Assembly: GCF_001425405.1 (NCBI RefSeq)
Contig: NZ_LMQP01000001.1
Span: 699,656-761,057, forward strand
Origin: Sphingomonas sp. Leaf412
Lineage (GTDB): Bacteria; Pseudomonadota; Alphaproteobacteria; Sphingomonadales; Sphingomonadaceae
Direction: 5' to 3'
DNA length: 61,402 nucleotides
Both the position numbers and the translations under genes were made by a program. The notes under the pieces were generated by a model. The model was not told where the DNA came from. It made no database searches and saw only the letters and a program-made list of their open reading frames with translations. Below are positions 8,993 through 17,499 of this stretch, one piece after another; the first letter of the stretch is position 1; each line of letters begins with the position of its first letter.

Positions 8993-9445
8993 TCAGTCGG
9001 TTCCCTGTCCGATGGCCATGACGTCCGCGGTGGCCGGATCGTGGCAGCCGTATCCGCCGTCGACCGGGATTTCGGTGCCGTTGACGAACGTCGCCCGGTC
9101 GGACGCCAGGAACGTCGCCAGATGCGCGATGTCGTCCGGCACGCCGCCGCGGGGCGACATGATGTGACGCATGAACATCGTTCGGTTGGGGGCGGCCATG
9201 GCGTCGTACGCGGGGTTTCGATGAAGCCCGGCAGGATGGCGTTGCAGCGGATGCCCTCCTTCCCGTGGCGGGTGGCGACCGCCCGGGTGAGCGCGAGGAC
9301 GCCCGCCTTGGACGATCGATGGGTGATGAGCATGTGCCCCCCCCAGCTTCGCCGCCAGGGACGAGATGTCGACGATCGCGCTGGCCTTGTCCCACAGGTC
9401 GGCGTCGCGGTTGACGAGTTCGTGATCGAACGAATCATCGGCTCC
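8993..9445 (-). pseudogene. Degenerate SDR oxidoreductase fragment
   Basis: Reading leftwards, three stretches of one short-chain dehydrogenase lie in alternating frames: DHELVNRDADLWDKASAIVD, then SSKAGVLALTRAVATRHGKE to PGFIETP, then HIMSPRGGVPDDIAHLATFL to PVDGGYG. One shift is at a run of eight C near 9336-9343, another near 9210. The NAD-binding N-terminus (TGxxxGxG) is absent, and the catalytic-loop region is shortened between LWDK and SAIVDISS, so at least two deletions occurred. It lies between kdgK and an intact SDR and is probably a dead paralogue. Confidence 0.85.
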
Positions 9446-9486
9446 GGACGGAACGGGGCGGCGGGCGCGCCGGGAAGGGGGCGGCG

Positions 9487-10311
9487 TCAGGCGTCGTCCG
9501 TCGGCGCCGTCATCTGCGCGAACAGCGCCTGCATGTCGGGCAGGGTGGGCGAATGGGACGCGAACCCGCCGTCGACGTGAAGCGCCTGACCCGTGGTGTA
9601 GCGCGAATCGTCGGAGGCGAGGAACACCGCCGCCGCGGCGCAATCGTCGGGCGTGCCGATGAAGGGCGTCAGCTTGTGCCGCAGCACCAGGTCGAGGATC
9701 GGCGGGGGAATGTTCTGCCGGGTGGCGTCGGTCAGGATCAGGCCGACCATCAGCACGTTCGCGCGGATGCCCTGCTTCCCGTACTGGGCGGCGATATTGT
9801 ACGTCAGGTTGTGGAGCGCCGCCTTCGACGCGCTGTACGCGGTCTGCCCGATGTCGCCCTGCAACGCCTTGCTCGATCCGGTGGCGATGATGTTGCCGCC
9901 GCCCTGTTTCAGCATGTGGGGAATCGCGTGCTTCGCGCACAGCATCGGCCCGCGCACGTTCACCGCCATGGTGACGTCCCAGATGTCCGTCGCCATCGAC
10001 GCGACGTCGCGGTCCATCAATATCTCGTCCCCGGTGACGGCGGCGTTGTTGTGCAGCACGTCGATCCGGCCATGCGCGCCGATCGCGACATCGATCAGCC
10101 GTTCGACCGCGGCTTCATCCGCCAGGTCCCCGAAACACGCCTGCGCCTCCCCGCCGGCGGCACGGATCGCGGCCGCCACCCGTTCGGACGAGCGGCTCTT
10201 GCTCGTCACGACGACCCGCGCGCCTTCGCGTGCGTAGGCGACGGCGCACGCCTCCCCGATACCGGATCCGGCACCGGTGACGACGATCGCCTTTCCCTCC
10301 AGACGTTTCAA
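9487..10311 (-). CDS. SDR family oxidoreductase
   Basis: A 274-residue classical short-chain dehydrogenase. The cofactor motif TGAGSGIGEA is at residues 12-21, HNNAA near 87-91, catalytic Ser146 or 147 in TGSSKAL, and YSASK with Tyr159 and Lys163. SKSRSSERV after the second strand suggests NADPH rather than NADH, since there is no acidic residue at the strand end. It starts 34 bases after the stop of a truncated NTF2-like gene on the same strand, a pairing frequent in steroid, terpene or aromatic catabolic clusters. The substrate is unknown. Unlike its neighbour at 8993 it is intact. Confidence 0.9.
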   Translation of the reverse strand: MKRLEGKAIVVTGAGSGIGEACAVAYAREGARVVVTSKSRSSERVAAAIRAAGGEAQACFGDLADEAAVERLIDVAIGAHGRIDVLHNNAAVTGDEILMDRDVASMATDIWDVTMAVNVRGPMLCAKHAIPHMLKQGGGNIIATGSSKALQGDIGQTAYSASKAALHNLTYNIAAQYGKQGIRANVLMVGLILTDATRQNIPPPILDLVLRHKLTPFIGTPDDCAAAAVFLASDDSRYTTGQALHVDGGFASHSPTLPDMQALFAQMTAPTDDA

Positions 10312-10345
10312 CGCATGTTCCTTTCGTGCGGGGCGGACGGCCCGG

Positions 10346-10622
10346 TCAATCGGCGGGGGCGACGAGGCGGGAATTGTCGAAGCCGCCCGCCTGGGCGCTG
10401 TCGAGATATTCGTAGATGCGGCCGATCCGGTCGCCGTGCAGGCGGACGATCATGCACGCTCGCAACCCGCGGATGGCGAAGCCGTTCGCGCCGTCGGCAT
10501 GGATGACGTGGCGCTGCGCCCAGCCGTCGGCGGTGGGGACCACGACGACGTCCTCGTAGCGCACGTCCACGCCGGGGAAATAGGCGTCGAAGAACCGCAG
10601 CGCCTCCGCGCGGCGAAGCGAG
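10346..10622 (-). pseudogene. 5'-truncated NTF2/SnoaL-like gene
   Basis: About 90 residues of the C-terminal half of a SnoaL/NTF2-like protein remain: RFFDAYFPGVDVRYEDVVVV, then ANGFAIRGLRACMIVRLHG and RIGRIYEYLDSAQ. Family members have some 130-150 residues, and the first 40-50 are missing. To the right of about 10612-10622 the frame runs into the sigma factor gene read backwards, so no native start exists. Members act as small isomerases, cyclases or hydrolases and this one probably once worked with the SDR downstream. Residual expression from an upstream ATG is possible but would make a nonsense N-terminus. Confidence 0.75.
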
Positions 10623-11126
10623 GTGCAGGCCGCGTTCCTGCTGCACCGGTCGAAGTTGCTGGCCTTCTTCGCCGCGCGCAACCGGGACGGTGCGGCGGAG
10701 GACCTGCTGCACGAACTGTGGCTGGCCCTGCCGCGCGAGGGCGTCCACATCGATGCCCCGTTATCGTACATGTACAGCATGGCCAATTCGCTGGTCATCA
10801 AGCAATATCATCGCGAGAACCAGAACATGGCGCGTGATCGATCCTGGAGCGAGGCGACCGGGCCGGCGATCCCCGACCGGTCCGACCAGCCGTCGGCCGA
10901 CCGCGTCCTGGCGGCGCGCGAGACGGTCCGGACCGTGCTGTCCGCGCTGGCGGGGGAGGGCGAGCGGGTGTTCCGGATCTTCCACCGCCACCGGGTCGAC
11001 GGATTGACCCAGGCGCAGGTGGCGGCGGAGATGGGCGTGAGCATCGGCACGGTCGAGGGCGACCTGCGGCGTGCGCGCCGGGTGCTGTCCGGATTGAGGG
11101 ATAACGCCGACGAGTCGCTCCCTTGA
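10623..11126 (+). CDS. FecI-type ECF RNA polymerase sigma factor
   Basis: A 167-residue ECF sigma factor. Region 2 is seen in LLAFFAARNRDGAAEDLLHE and SYMYSMANSLVIKQYHREN. Region 4 is VFRIFHRHRVDGLTQAQVAA followed by a helix-turn-helix with GVSIGTVEGDLRRARRVL. The next genes are fecR-like and an STN-domain receptor, the standard cell-surface signalling trio. The start is GTG 10623 without a strong ribosome site, exactly at the junction with the truncated NTF2-like gene. The first few residues may have been lost, but the length is near normal. It probably directs transcription of the receptor-protease genes downstream. Confidence 0.88.
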   Translation: MQAAFLLHRSKLLAFFAARNRDGAAEDLLHELWLALPREGVHIDAPLSYMYSMANSLVIKQYHRENQNMARDRSWSEATGPAIPDRSDQPSADRVLAARETVRTVLSALAGEGERVFRIFHRHRVDGLTQAQVAAEMGVSIGTVEGDLRRARRVLSGLRDNADESLP

Positions 11127-11128
11127 GC

Positions 11129-12085
11129 ATGGACGATGCACCGACCATCGACGAGATCGCGCTCGGCTGGGCGATCCGCACCGCGCAGCCCGGGTTCCAG
11201 GAGTGGGACGCGTTCATGGCGTGGCTCGGCGGCGATGCCGCGCGCAACCTGGCCTATGACCGCGCGATCGCGATGGTCGTGGACGCGGGCGCGACGCCGC
11301 CCGGCGCGACCGGCGTGGTCGTGCCGCTGCCCGCCCGTGTGCCCGCCCGTGCCGTGCGCGCGGCGCCCGTCCCCCGCCGGCGGTGGATCGGCGTGGCGGC
11401 GGGCGCGGCACTGGCCGCGGGGATCGCGGGCGTGCTGGTGATCGGCCAGGCGGACGGTCCGTCGTCGCTGCGCATCGTCGAGGCCGCGCCGGGACGTTCG
11501 CGGACGATCGCGCTGGCCGACGGCAGCCGCATCGCCCTGGCCGGCGGAAGCCGCGTGCGGCTCGACGCCGCGCGGCCGCGCTGGGCGCGGGTGGACCGGG
11601 GGCATGTCGTCTTCGACGTCAGGCACGATGCGACCGCACCGTACCGGGTGGAGGCGGGCGGCTATCGGATCGTGGATGCCGGGACGACGTTCGAGGTCGC
11701 GCACGATCGCGCCGCGACGCGCGTCGCGGTCGCGGAGGGGCGGGTGATCGTCGATCCCGCGACGGTCCGGCTGTCGCTGGCGGCGGGACAGGCGGCGGAC
11801 CTGGTCGCGGGCCGCGCGCCGCGGGTCGAGCAGGTCCGGCCCGCCGCGGTCGGACAATGGCGCAACGACCGGATGCGCTACGACGACGCGCCGCTTCCCG
11901 ATGTCGCCGCCGACCTGTCGATCGCGCTGGGACAGCCGATCGTGGTCGACGCGAGCGTCCGGGAGCGCCGGTTCAGCGGCACGATCACGCCCGCCACTTT
12001 GCGCGGCCGCCCGGGCGACGTGGCCGCCCTGTTCGGCATCCGCGTCGCCGAAAGTCCGCGCGGCTGGGCGTTCCTTCCCCGGTGA
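11129..12085 (+). CDS. FecR-family anti-sigma regulator
   Basis: A 318-residue inner-membrane regulator. The cytoplasmic anti-sigma domain has the typical EWDAFMAWLGGDAARNLAYD near residues 25-45. One transmembrane helix (GVAAGAALAAGIAGVLVIGQ) lies near residues 90-110, then the periplasmic FecR domain (IALADGSRIALAGGSRV..., YRIVDAGTTFEVAHDR) and a C-terminal STN-binding region. It would receive the signal from the receptor's STN domain and release or activate the sigma factor. ATG 11129 was chosen; a TTG at 11123 overlaps the sigma stop and is an alternative. Its stop overlaps the receptor's GTG. Confidence 0.9.
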   Translation: MDDAPTIDEIALGWAIRTAQPGFQEWDAFMAWLGGDAARNLAYDRAIAMVVDAGATPPGATGVVVPLPARVPARAVRAAPVPRRRWIGVAAGAALAAGIAGVLVIGQADGPSSLRIVEAAPGRSRTIALADGSRIALAGGSRVRLDAARPRWARVDRGHVVFDVRHDATAPYRVEAGGYRIVDAGTTFEVAHDRAATRVAVAEGRVIVDPATVRLSLAAGQAADLVAGRAPRVEQVRPAAVGQWRNDRMRYDDAPLPDVAADLSIALGQPIVVDASVRERRFSGTITPATLRGRPGDVAALFGIRVAESPRGWAFLPR

Positions 12086-14427
12086 TCCCGCGGGCCGCCG
12101 CGTGGCTCCTGCCATGTCCGCTGGCGGCGCTGGCGAGCCCCGCGGCGGGGCAGGTCCTGGCGATCGACCTGCCCGCGGGGCCGCTGGACGGGGCGATCGA
12201 CCGGCTGGCCCAGCAGGCACGGGTGAGCATCGCCATCGACGACCGCACCCTGCCCAAGCGCGCCGTGCCGCGGGTCCATGGCCGCATGACCGCGGCGGCG
12301 GCGCTGCACCTGCTGGCGCGCCATGTCGGGGCGGAGGCGCGGCGCGTCGGCTCGGCCACCTGGCGCCTCGGTCCGCGCCCCGCGCCGTCCGGGCGCCCGC
12401 CCGTCGTGCGCGATCCGCCGCCGGGGCGGAGCGCGGGTCCCGCGGGCGACATGATCGTATGGGCGAGCAAGCGCGCCGCGCCCGTCGCATCGTTTCCCGG
12501 CAGCGTGGAGGTGATCGCGGCCCCGCCGATCGGGATCGAGGCGGGCACGTCGGCGCTGGTGGCGCGGTCCACCATCATCTCGTCCACCTATCGCGGATCG
12601 GGGCGCGAGAAGCTGTTCGTCCGGGGGCTTGCCGATTCCAGCTTCTCGGGGCGGCTGCAATCGATGACCGGGTTGTACCTGGGCGACGTCCGGCTGACGT
12701 ACAGCGCGTCGGATCCGGGCCTGCAATTGTACGACATCGCCACCGTCGAGGTGATGCAGGGGCCGCAGGGGACGCTGTACGGATCGGGATCGATGGCGGG
12801 GATCATCCGCCTGAACCAGCGGATGCCCGACCGCGGCGTCATATCGGCGACGGTCGGCGGCGGGCTGTCGGCGGTGACGCACGGCGCGACCGGCGCGGAT
12901 GCCGACGCGGTCGTGAACCTGCCGCTGACGGACAGGTTGGCGGTGCGCGCGGTCGGATATGCGCGCAGCGAGGGCGGCTTCATCGACAAGCCGGCGACGG
13001 GGCGGCGCGACGCCAACCGCGCGACGATCGACGGCGGTCGCGTCACGACGCGCTGGTGGCCGGGCGACGACTGGACGGTGGATGCGATCGCGGTGGCGCA
13101 GGCCATCCGCACCCGCGACAGCCAGTACGCCACGATCGACGCCCCCCCCCTGACCGACGACGGCCCGATCGCGGAGCCGTCGCGCAGCGGATATGCCGCC
13201 GGGCATTTGGTCGTGAACGGTCGTCTCGGCGAGGTGGGCCTGGTGTCGGCGACGGGCGTGGCGCGCCAGCGGTTCGACGAACGGTTCTGGCCCGCTGTCG
13301 AAGGCGCGACGGCCGACCTGACGCGTCGCCACCGGTTGTTGAGCCACGAGACGCGCGTGACGCGATCGACCGACGGCGGATCGGGCTGGGTCGCCGGACT
13401 GGCCTTCACCCGCGCACGCAGCGCATCGCGCTATCATTACACGGAGGCGCCGCGGACCGAGGCCGACCCGTTCGACTTCTTCGGCCTGATACGGCCGACC
13501 AGCGCCACGCTGGGCATTGCGGAGACGCTGACGGAAGCGGCGGTGTTCGGCGAAGGGACGGTGCGGGTCGCGTCGTTCCTGACGCTGGGTGCCGGCGCAC
13601 GGGCGGTGTGGGGGGGCACGCGGACCTCGAGCGAGATATCCTATGCACCCCGGCTGGCGATCACGGGACGGCGGCGGCGCGAACGCTGGGTACTGCCGAC
13701 CGCGTCGCTGCTGCTACAGCCCGCGCGCGGCGTGACGGCCTATGCCCGGTACCAGCAGGGACGCCGGGGTCGCGCCGTTGCCCCGGTGACGAGCCTGCCG
13801 GAGAACCGGGGATCGGAACGGCTCGACGTCGTGGACACGGGGTTGCGCTGGCAATCGCGTAGCGGGTGGCATGCCGCCGTCTCGGCGCAGCGCACCCGCT
13901 GGCGCCAGTTGCAGCTGGACGTGTTCGAGGGGTTCCTGGACTTCGCGCAGGGGGAGGGCGGCGACTGGCGCATCATTTCCCTCAACGCCGCGATCGACGG
14001 CCCGCTGGGTGCGGGCGTTTCGATGGATGCGGCGGTGACGGTCAACGACATACGGGCGGACGCACGCCCCGCGGGCGCACCGGCCCTGGGCCTGCCCGAC
14101 GTCGCCAACGTCATCGGCCGCGTCGGGGCGAGATGGAAGCGGCGGATCGGGCGCGACATGCAGATCGATATCGACGGCTGGGCCCGGTACGAAGGGCGAT
14201 CGCCGGCGGCGTTCGGGACCATCGTGGCGGGACGGCAGGGCGATTACGTGCGGACCGCGGCGACGATCGCGATCGACCGAGCGGCGGCGCGATGGTCGCT
14301 GTCGGTCGACAATCTGCTCGACAGCCGGGCGACGCGCTACGCCATCGGCACCCTGTTCCGCGCCGGCGCGATCGCCACGCCGCTTCAGCCCAGAACGTTC
14401 CGGATCGGCTACCAACACCGTTTCTGA
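12082..14427 (+). CDS. TonB-dependent receptor with STN signalling domain
   Basis: A 781-residue transducer-type receptor. A signal sequence (VIPRAAAWLLPCPLAALASP) is followed by the secretin/TonB N-terminal STN domain at about residues 25-96 (FecR contact) and a plug at about 125-240 with YRGSGREKLFVRGLADSSF and VEVMQGPQGTLYGSGSMAGI. The barrel ends in Phe (IGYQHRF). The GTG start shares GTGA with the fecR stop. The plug is of the broad FecA/FyuA class; the ligand is unknown. A run of nine C at 13142-13150 in the barrel coding region is a possible slippage site. Together with FecI/FecR it should sense and import a ligand and switch on this locus. Confidence 0.92.
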   Translation: MIPRAAAWLLPCPLAALASPAAGQVLAIDLPAGPLDGAIDRLAQQARVSIAIDDRTLPKRAVPRVHGRMTAAAALHLLARHVGAEARRVGSATWRLGPRPAPSGRPPVVRDPPPGRSAGPAGDMIVWASKRAAPVASFPGSVEVIAAPPIGIEAGTSALVARSTIISSTYRGSGREKLFVRGLADSSFSGRLQSMTGLYLGDVRLTYSASDPGLQLYDIATVEVMQGPQGTLYGSGSMAGIIRLNQRMPDRGVISATVGGGLSAVTHGATGADADAVVNLPLTDRLAVRAVGYARSEGGFIDKPATGRRDANRATIDGGRVTTRWWPGDDWTVDAIAVAQAIRTRDSQYATIDAPPLTDDGPIAEPSRSGYAAGHLVVNGRLGEVGLVSATGVARQRFDERFWPAVEGATADLTRRHRLLSHETRVTRSTDGGSGWVAGLAFTRARSASRYHYTEAPRTEADPFDFFGLIRPTSATLGIAETLTEAAVFGEGTVRVASFLTLGAGARAVWGGTRTSSEISYAPRLAITGRRRRERWVLPTASLLLQPARGVTAYARYQQGRRGRAVAPVTSLPENRGSERLDVVDTGLRWQSRSGWHAAVSAQRTRWRQLQLDVFEGFLDFAQGEGGDWRIISLNAAIDGPLGAGVSMDAAVTVNDIRADARPAGAPALGLPDVANVIGRVGARWKRRIGRDMQIDIDGWARYEGRSPAAFGTIVAGRQGDYVRTAATIAIDRAAARWSLSVDNLLDSRATRYAIGTLFRAGAIATPLQPRTFRIGYQHRF

Positions 14428-14803
14428 AGAAAGGTTGCATTTTCGTTAAGGGCCCCGCGGCCTGACTCGCTCCTGTCAATGAAGGGAGTGGGGCCGGACG
14501 CGCCGACCGTGCCGCGGCACGTGGCGACGCCGTCACCCTCCGCCTTCGGACATGGGGCGTCGCATCGGACGGCGCCCGGGGGAAGGAATGTGCAGGATGA
14601 CACGGTGCGTCCGGACAGGGCCGGTGATGCGAAGCGGGGCGCGTGTCGTCCCGTCCGCATCGTCCGCCCGCACCGGGCGGCCTGTCCGTCGGCCCGCCGC
14701 GTTGGGCCCGATATCGTGACCTGAACCGGAGCGTCCGTTCCCGCCCGTCCGGGTCGGGAAGCGGCAGGGTCATGCCACCATGTGTTGATCGAGGGAATGA
14801 ACG
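14428..14803. other. Gene-free regulatory stretch before the protease
   Basis: A stretch of 376 bases without a convincing gene; the only open frames are short with no family features. It is the longest regulatory space in the sigma-receptor-protease locus and should hold the protease promoter. An AT-rich patch directly follows the receptor stop (TTGCATTTTCGTTAAG, 14435-14450), and a strong hairpin precedes the protease start. No sigma consensus could be fixed by eye. Confidence 0.5.
14738..14760 (+). promoter_or_regulatory. Hairpin in the protease leader
   Basis: TTCCCGCCCG pairs with CGGG-T-CGGGAA across a 2-base loop, a 10-base-pair stem with one bulged T. It ends 43 bases before the protease ATG and has no T-tract, so an mRNA stability or attenuation element is more likely than a terminator. 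Confidence 0.35.
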
Positions 14804-17401
14804 ATGGCGACGAACTACAAGCTGCCTCCGCTCGGGCGGGCGCATGACAAGAACACCGGCAAGACGGTGCACAACGTCAACGACCTGTACAACCCGCAGG
14901 GCGGGTTCGATCCCGAGCTGATGCGCCAGTGGCACCTGAAGCAGCTGGGCGACGTCGGCACGATCTGGAACGACTTCACCGGCAAGGGCGTCAGCGTCGG
15001 CGTGTACGACGACGGCGTCCAGAAGGTGCATTGGGAACTCGACGGCAATTACGATTCGTCCAAGCACGTCGTCATCGATGGCGTCACGTTCGACGGCGGC
15101 ATCCCGGCCGGGCCGCACGGTACCGCGGTTTCGGGCCTGATCGCCGGGGAGCGCAACGGGCGCGGCGGCGTCGGTGTCGCCTACGACGCGTCGATCACCG
15201 GCGTGGCGATCTTCGACCCGAGCCTGCCGATCTTCGCCAACGGCAGCAACAGCCCGGCGTTCCTGCAATCCATGATGCAGGCCAACCAGTTCGATGTGGT
15301 CAACCACAGCTGGGGCGGGGCCGGAAGCTACGGCACGGGGGGGTCGCGATCCAATCCGGACAGCTTCAACGGCGCCCTGTCGGCGACGTTCGCCTACACC
15401 GCCGACACCGGGCGCGACGGCCTGGGCACGATCAACGTCATGGCGGCGGGCAACGATGCGACGCCGGGCCAGGCGCACAGCGGGGTGACCGATCGCCATG
15501 TCGTCGCGGTCGCCGCGTACCGGCAGCTCGACGGCGCGGCATCCTATTACAGCAACAGCGGCGGACACCTGCTGGTATCGGCACCGTCGAACGACTTCGG
15601 CCCGCTCGGCGGCACGGGCATGGTGACGGCCGACCTGCTGGGAACCGCGGGCTATAACTGGTCGGTCGATGCGGGTGCGCCGAGCGACTATACCGACAAT
15701 TTCGGCGGGACCTCGGCCGCCACGCCGGTCGTCAGCGGCGTCGTGTCGCTGATGCTCGACGCGAACGAGAACCTCGGCTGGCGCGACGTGCAGAACATCC
15801 TCGCCGCCTCCGCCAAGATGCCGATCGCCTTCGAGGCCGGGCAGGTGCAGATCGGCGTCGTCGCGCCCGCGCTTACGGGAAGTTTCGACCGGATCGACGT
15901 GCCGTTGAACGAAAGCCGGTTCAAGCTGTCGGGTGCCGACGCCAACTGGAACGGCGGCCGGATGCATTACAGCAACGATTACGGGTACGGCGCGGTCGAC
16001 GCCTACAACGCCGCCCGCATGGCGGAAGTGTGGGGCCTGTTCGCGGCCGCCAAGACGTCCGCGAACGAGGTTCACGAGGTCGCGACCGCCGCGATCGGCC
16101 TGACCGCGACCGGCCCCGTCGTCGCCGATCTGTTGAAGACGGAGTTCGAGGCGGACATGATCGGCGACATCGTCCGCAAGAGCTTCACGGTGGACAGCGA
16201 TGTCGCGCTGGAGCGGCTCGACCTGACCGTGGCGTTCCAGAACCTGTTGAAGACCAGCGAGAACGGGGTGTTCCTCGGCACCAGTTTCTCGGACCTCTTC
16301 CGGTCGCAGTTCAAGCTGATCGCGCCCGACGGTTCGCAGGCGTTCGCGCCGGTCAGCGGCGTCCTCCAGGATGCCGTGGGGGGCGCGGACCAGGAATTCA
16401 CCTTCGGCTTCTCGGGGCTTCGCGGCGTCGAGAGCAAGGGCACCTGGACGCTGGAATTCAGCACCCGCGGCGTCGACGTCGACTTCGGCGCCTTCCTGAT
16501 AAGCTACATCAACGAACTGACGATCAACGACCTGAAGCTGGACCTGTACGGGTCGGAGGTTTCGAACGACGACGTGCATACGTACACGAACGAGTTCTTC
16601 ACGATGGCCGCGATCGCGGGCGAGCGGGGTCGCCAGACGCTGGTCGATACCGACGACGGGACCGACTGGATCAACGCGGCGGCGGTATCGGCGGACGTGA
16701 AGCTGTCGCTGGTCGCGGGCCAGTCGACGACGTTCGACGGCGAGCGCGCGTTCATGATCGGGCGCAGCAGCGCGATCGAGAATGCGGTGACGGGTGACGG
16801 CGACGACACGCTGATCGGCAACCGTTCGGACAACTTCCTGGTGGCGATGCGCGGCAACGACGTGCTGAACGGCGGCGCGGGCAACGACTGGCTGATCGGC
16901 GGGACGGGCAACGACCGGTTCCTGTTCGACAACCGCGGGACCAGCGGCAAGGACCTGGTGCTGGACTTCACGCGCGGCGACATGATCGGCACGCAGACGG
17001 CGCTGCGCGGGGCGAGTGCGGACGGGAAGGTGACGGTGGCCAGCAACACGCTGCTGCTGCTCGACGGCACGCGGACCGGGGACACGGCGCAGCTCAGCCA
17101 GCAGGGCGGCGCGGTGATCCAGTCGATGGGCCAGAAGGACGGGTATTTCTGGTACGCGTTCGTGTCGGGCACCGACATCGACAGCGGCGACGTGATCCGG
17201 GAGGAAAGCTTCCAGCCGACGCTGACCGCGAGCGGGATGGTGGATGCCATCGCGGCGATGAGCGCGGCGGACTCCTCCTCCTCGATCGGCACCGTCGACG
17301 GCGGCGCCACGCTGACCGGGCCGATGGGCGAACAGGGCACCTTCTACCTGTACGACGCCATGGCCGGGCAGATGAGCGGCGGCGTCCTGCTGCACGGCTG
17401 A
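14804..17401 (+). CDS. Subtilisin-like protease with P-domain and RTX tail, type I secreted
   Basis: An 865-residue S8 peptidase of the kexin/furin type. The triad is Asp69 (GVYDDGV), His105 (GPHGTAVSG) and Ser304 (GGTSAATPV), with oxyanion Asn217 (AAGND). A P-domain-like beta sandwich follows (about 430-585). Then comes a serralysin-type C-terminal region, with calcium-binding RTX nonapeptides at about 663-706 (TGDGDDTLIG, GGAGNDWLIG, GGTGNDRFLF) and a tail of 150 residues. There is no signal peptide, as expected for type I export by the secretion genes that follow. AGGGA precedes the ATG by seven bases. Unlike serralysins, the catalytic part is a serine protease. It is encoded between a signalling receptor and its exporter, so a nutrient-release role is plausible. 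Confidence 0.92.
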   Translation: MATNYKLPPLGRAHDKNTGKTVHNVNDLYNPQGGFDPELMRQWHLKQLGDVGTIWNDFTGKGVSVGVYDDGVQKVHWELDGNYDSSKHVVIDGVTFDGGIPAGPHGTAVSGLIAGERNGRGGVGVAYDASITGVAIFDPSLPIFANGSNSPAFLQSMMQANQFDVVNHSWGGAGSYGTGGSRSNPDSFNGALSATFAYTADTGRDGLGTINVMAAGNDATPGQAHSGVTDRHVVAVAAYRQLDGAASYYSNSGGHLLVSAPSNDFGPLGGTGMVTADLLGTAGYNWSVDAGAPSDYTDNFGGTSAATPVVSGVVSLMLDANENLGWRDVQNILAASAKMPIAFEAGQVQIGVVAPALTGSFDRIDVPLNESRFKLSGADANWNGGRMHYSNDYGYGAVDAYNAARMAEVWGLFAAAKTSANEVHEVATAAIGLTATGPVVADLLKTEFEADMIGDIVRKSFTVDSDVALERLDLTVAFQNLLKTSENGVFLGTSFSDLFRSQFKLIAPDGSQAFAPVSGVLQDAVGGADQEFTFGFSGLRGVESKGTWTLEFSTRGVDVDFGAFLISYINELTINDLKLDLYGSEVSNDDVHTYTNEFFTMAAIAGERGRQTLVDTDDGTDWINAAAVSADVKLSLVAGQSTTFDGERAFMIGRSSAIENAVTGDGDDTLIGNRSDNFLVAMRGNDVLNGGAGNDWLIGGTGNDRFLFDNRGTSGKDLVLDFTRGDMIGTQTALRGASADGKVTVASNTLLLLDGTRTGDTAQLSQQGGAVIQSMGQKDGYFWYAFVSGTDIDSGDVIREESFQPTLTASGMVDAIAAMSAADSSSSIGTVDGGATLTGPMGEQGTFYLYDAMAGQMSGGVLLHG

Positions 17402-17412
17402 TCCCCCGACTA

Positions 17413-17452
17413 CCCCGGGCGGGCCTCACCCTGCCCGCCCGGGGCCTTTTTC
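17413..17452 (+). terminator. Intrinsic terminator after the protease
   Basis: CCCCGGGCGGGC pairs perfectly with GCCCGCCCGGGG around an 8-base loop and is followed by CCTTTTTCC. It begins 11 bases after the protease stop and ends 47 bases before the secretion genes. Partial read-through would give much protease and little exporter. Confidence 0.9.
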
Positions 17453-17499
17453 CTTCCCTTCCATGCCCGGCGTTCGTGCCGGAGCCGGAGACAAGCCCC

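Noticed and set aside
11383..12081. In-frame upstream extension of the STN receptor into the fecR gene
   Set aside because: The fecR frame is well supported over this stretch; the receptor signal peptide begins at GTG 12082.
14409..14660. An 83-codon minus-strand frame in the gap before the protease
   Set aside because: No ribosome site, overlaps the receptor end, and has no homology-like features; the region is better read as regulatory.
14111..17395. A 1094-codon minus-strand frame opposite the S8-RTX protease
   Set aside because: The protease frame shows an intact catalytic triad and RTX motifs; the opposite frame is a by-product of high GC at third codon positions.
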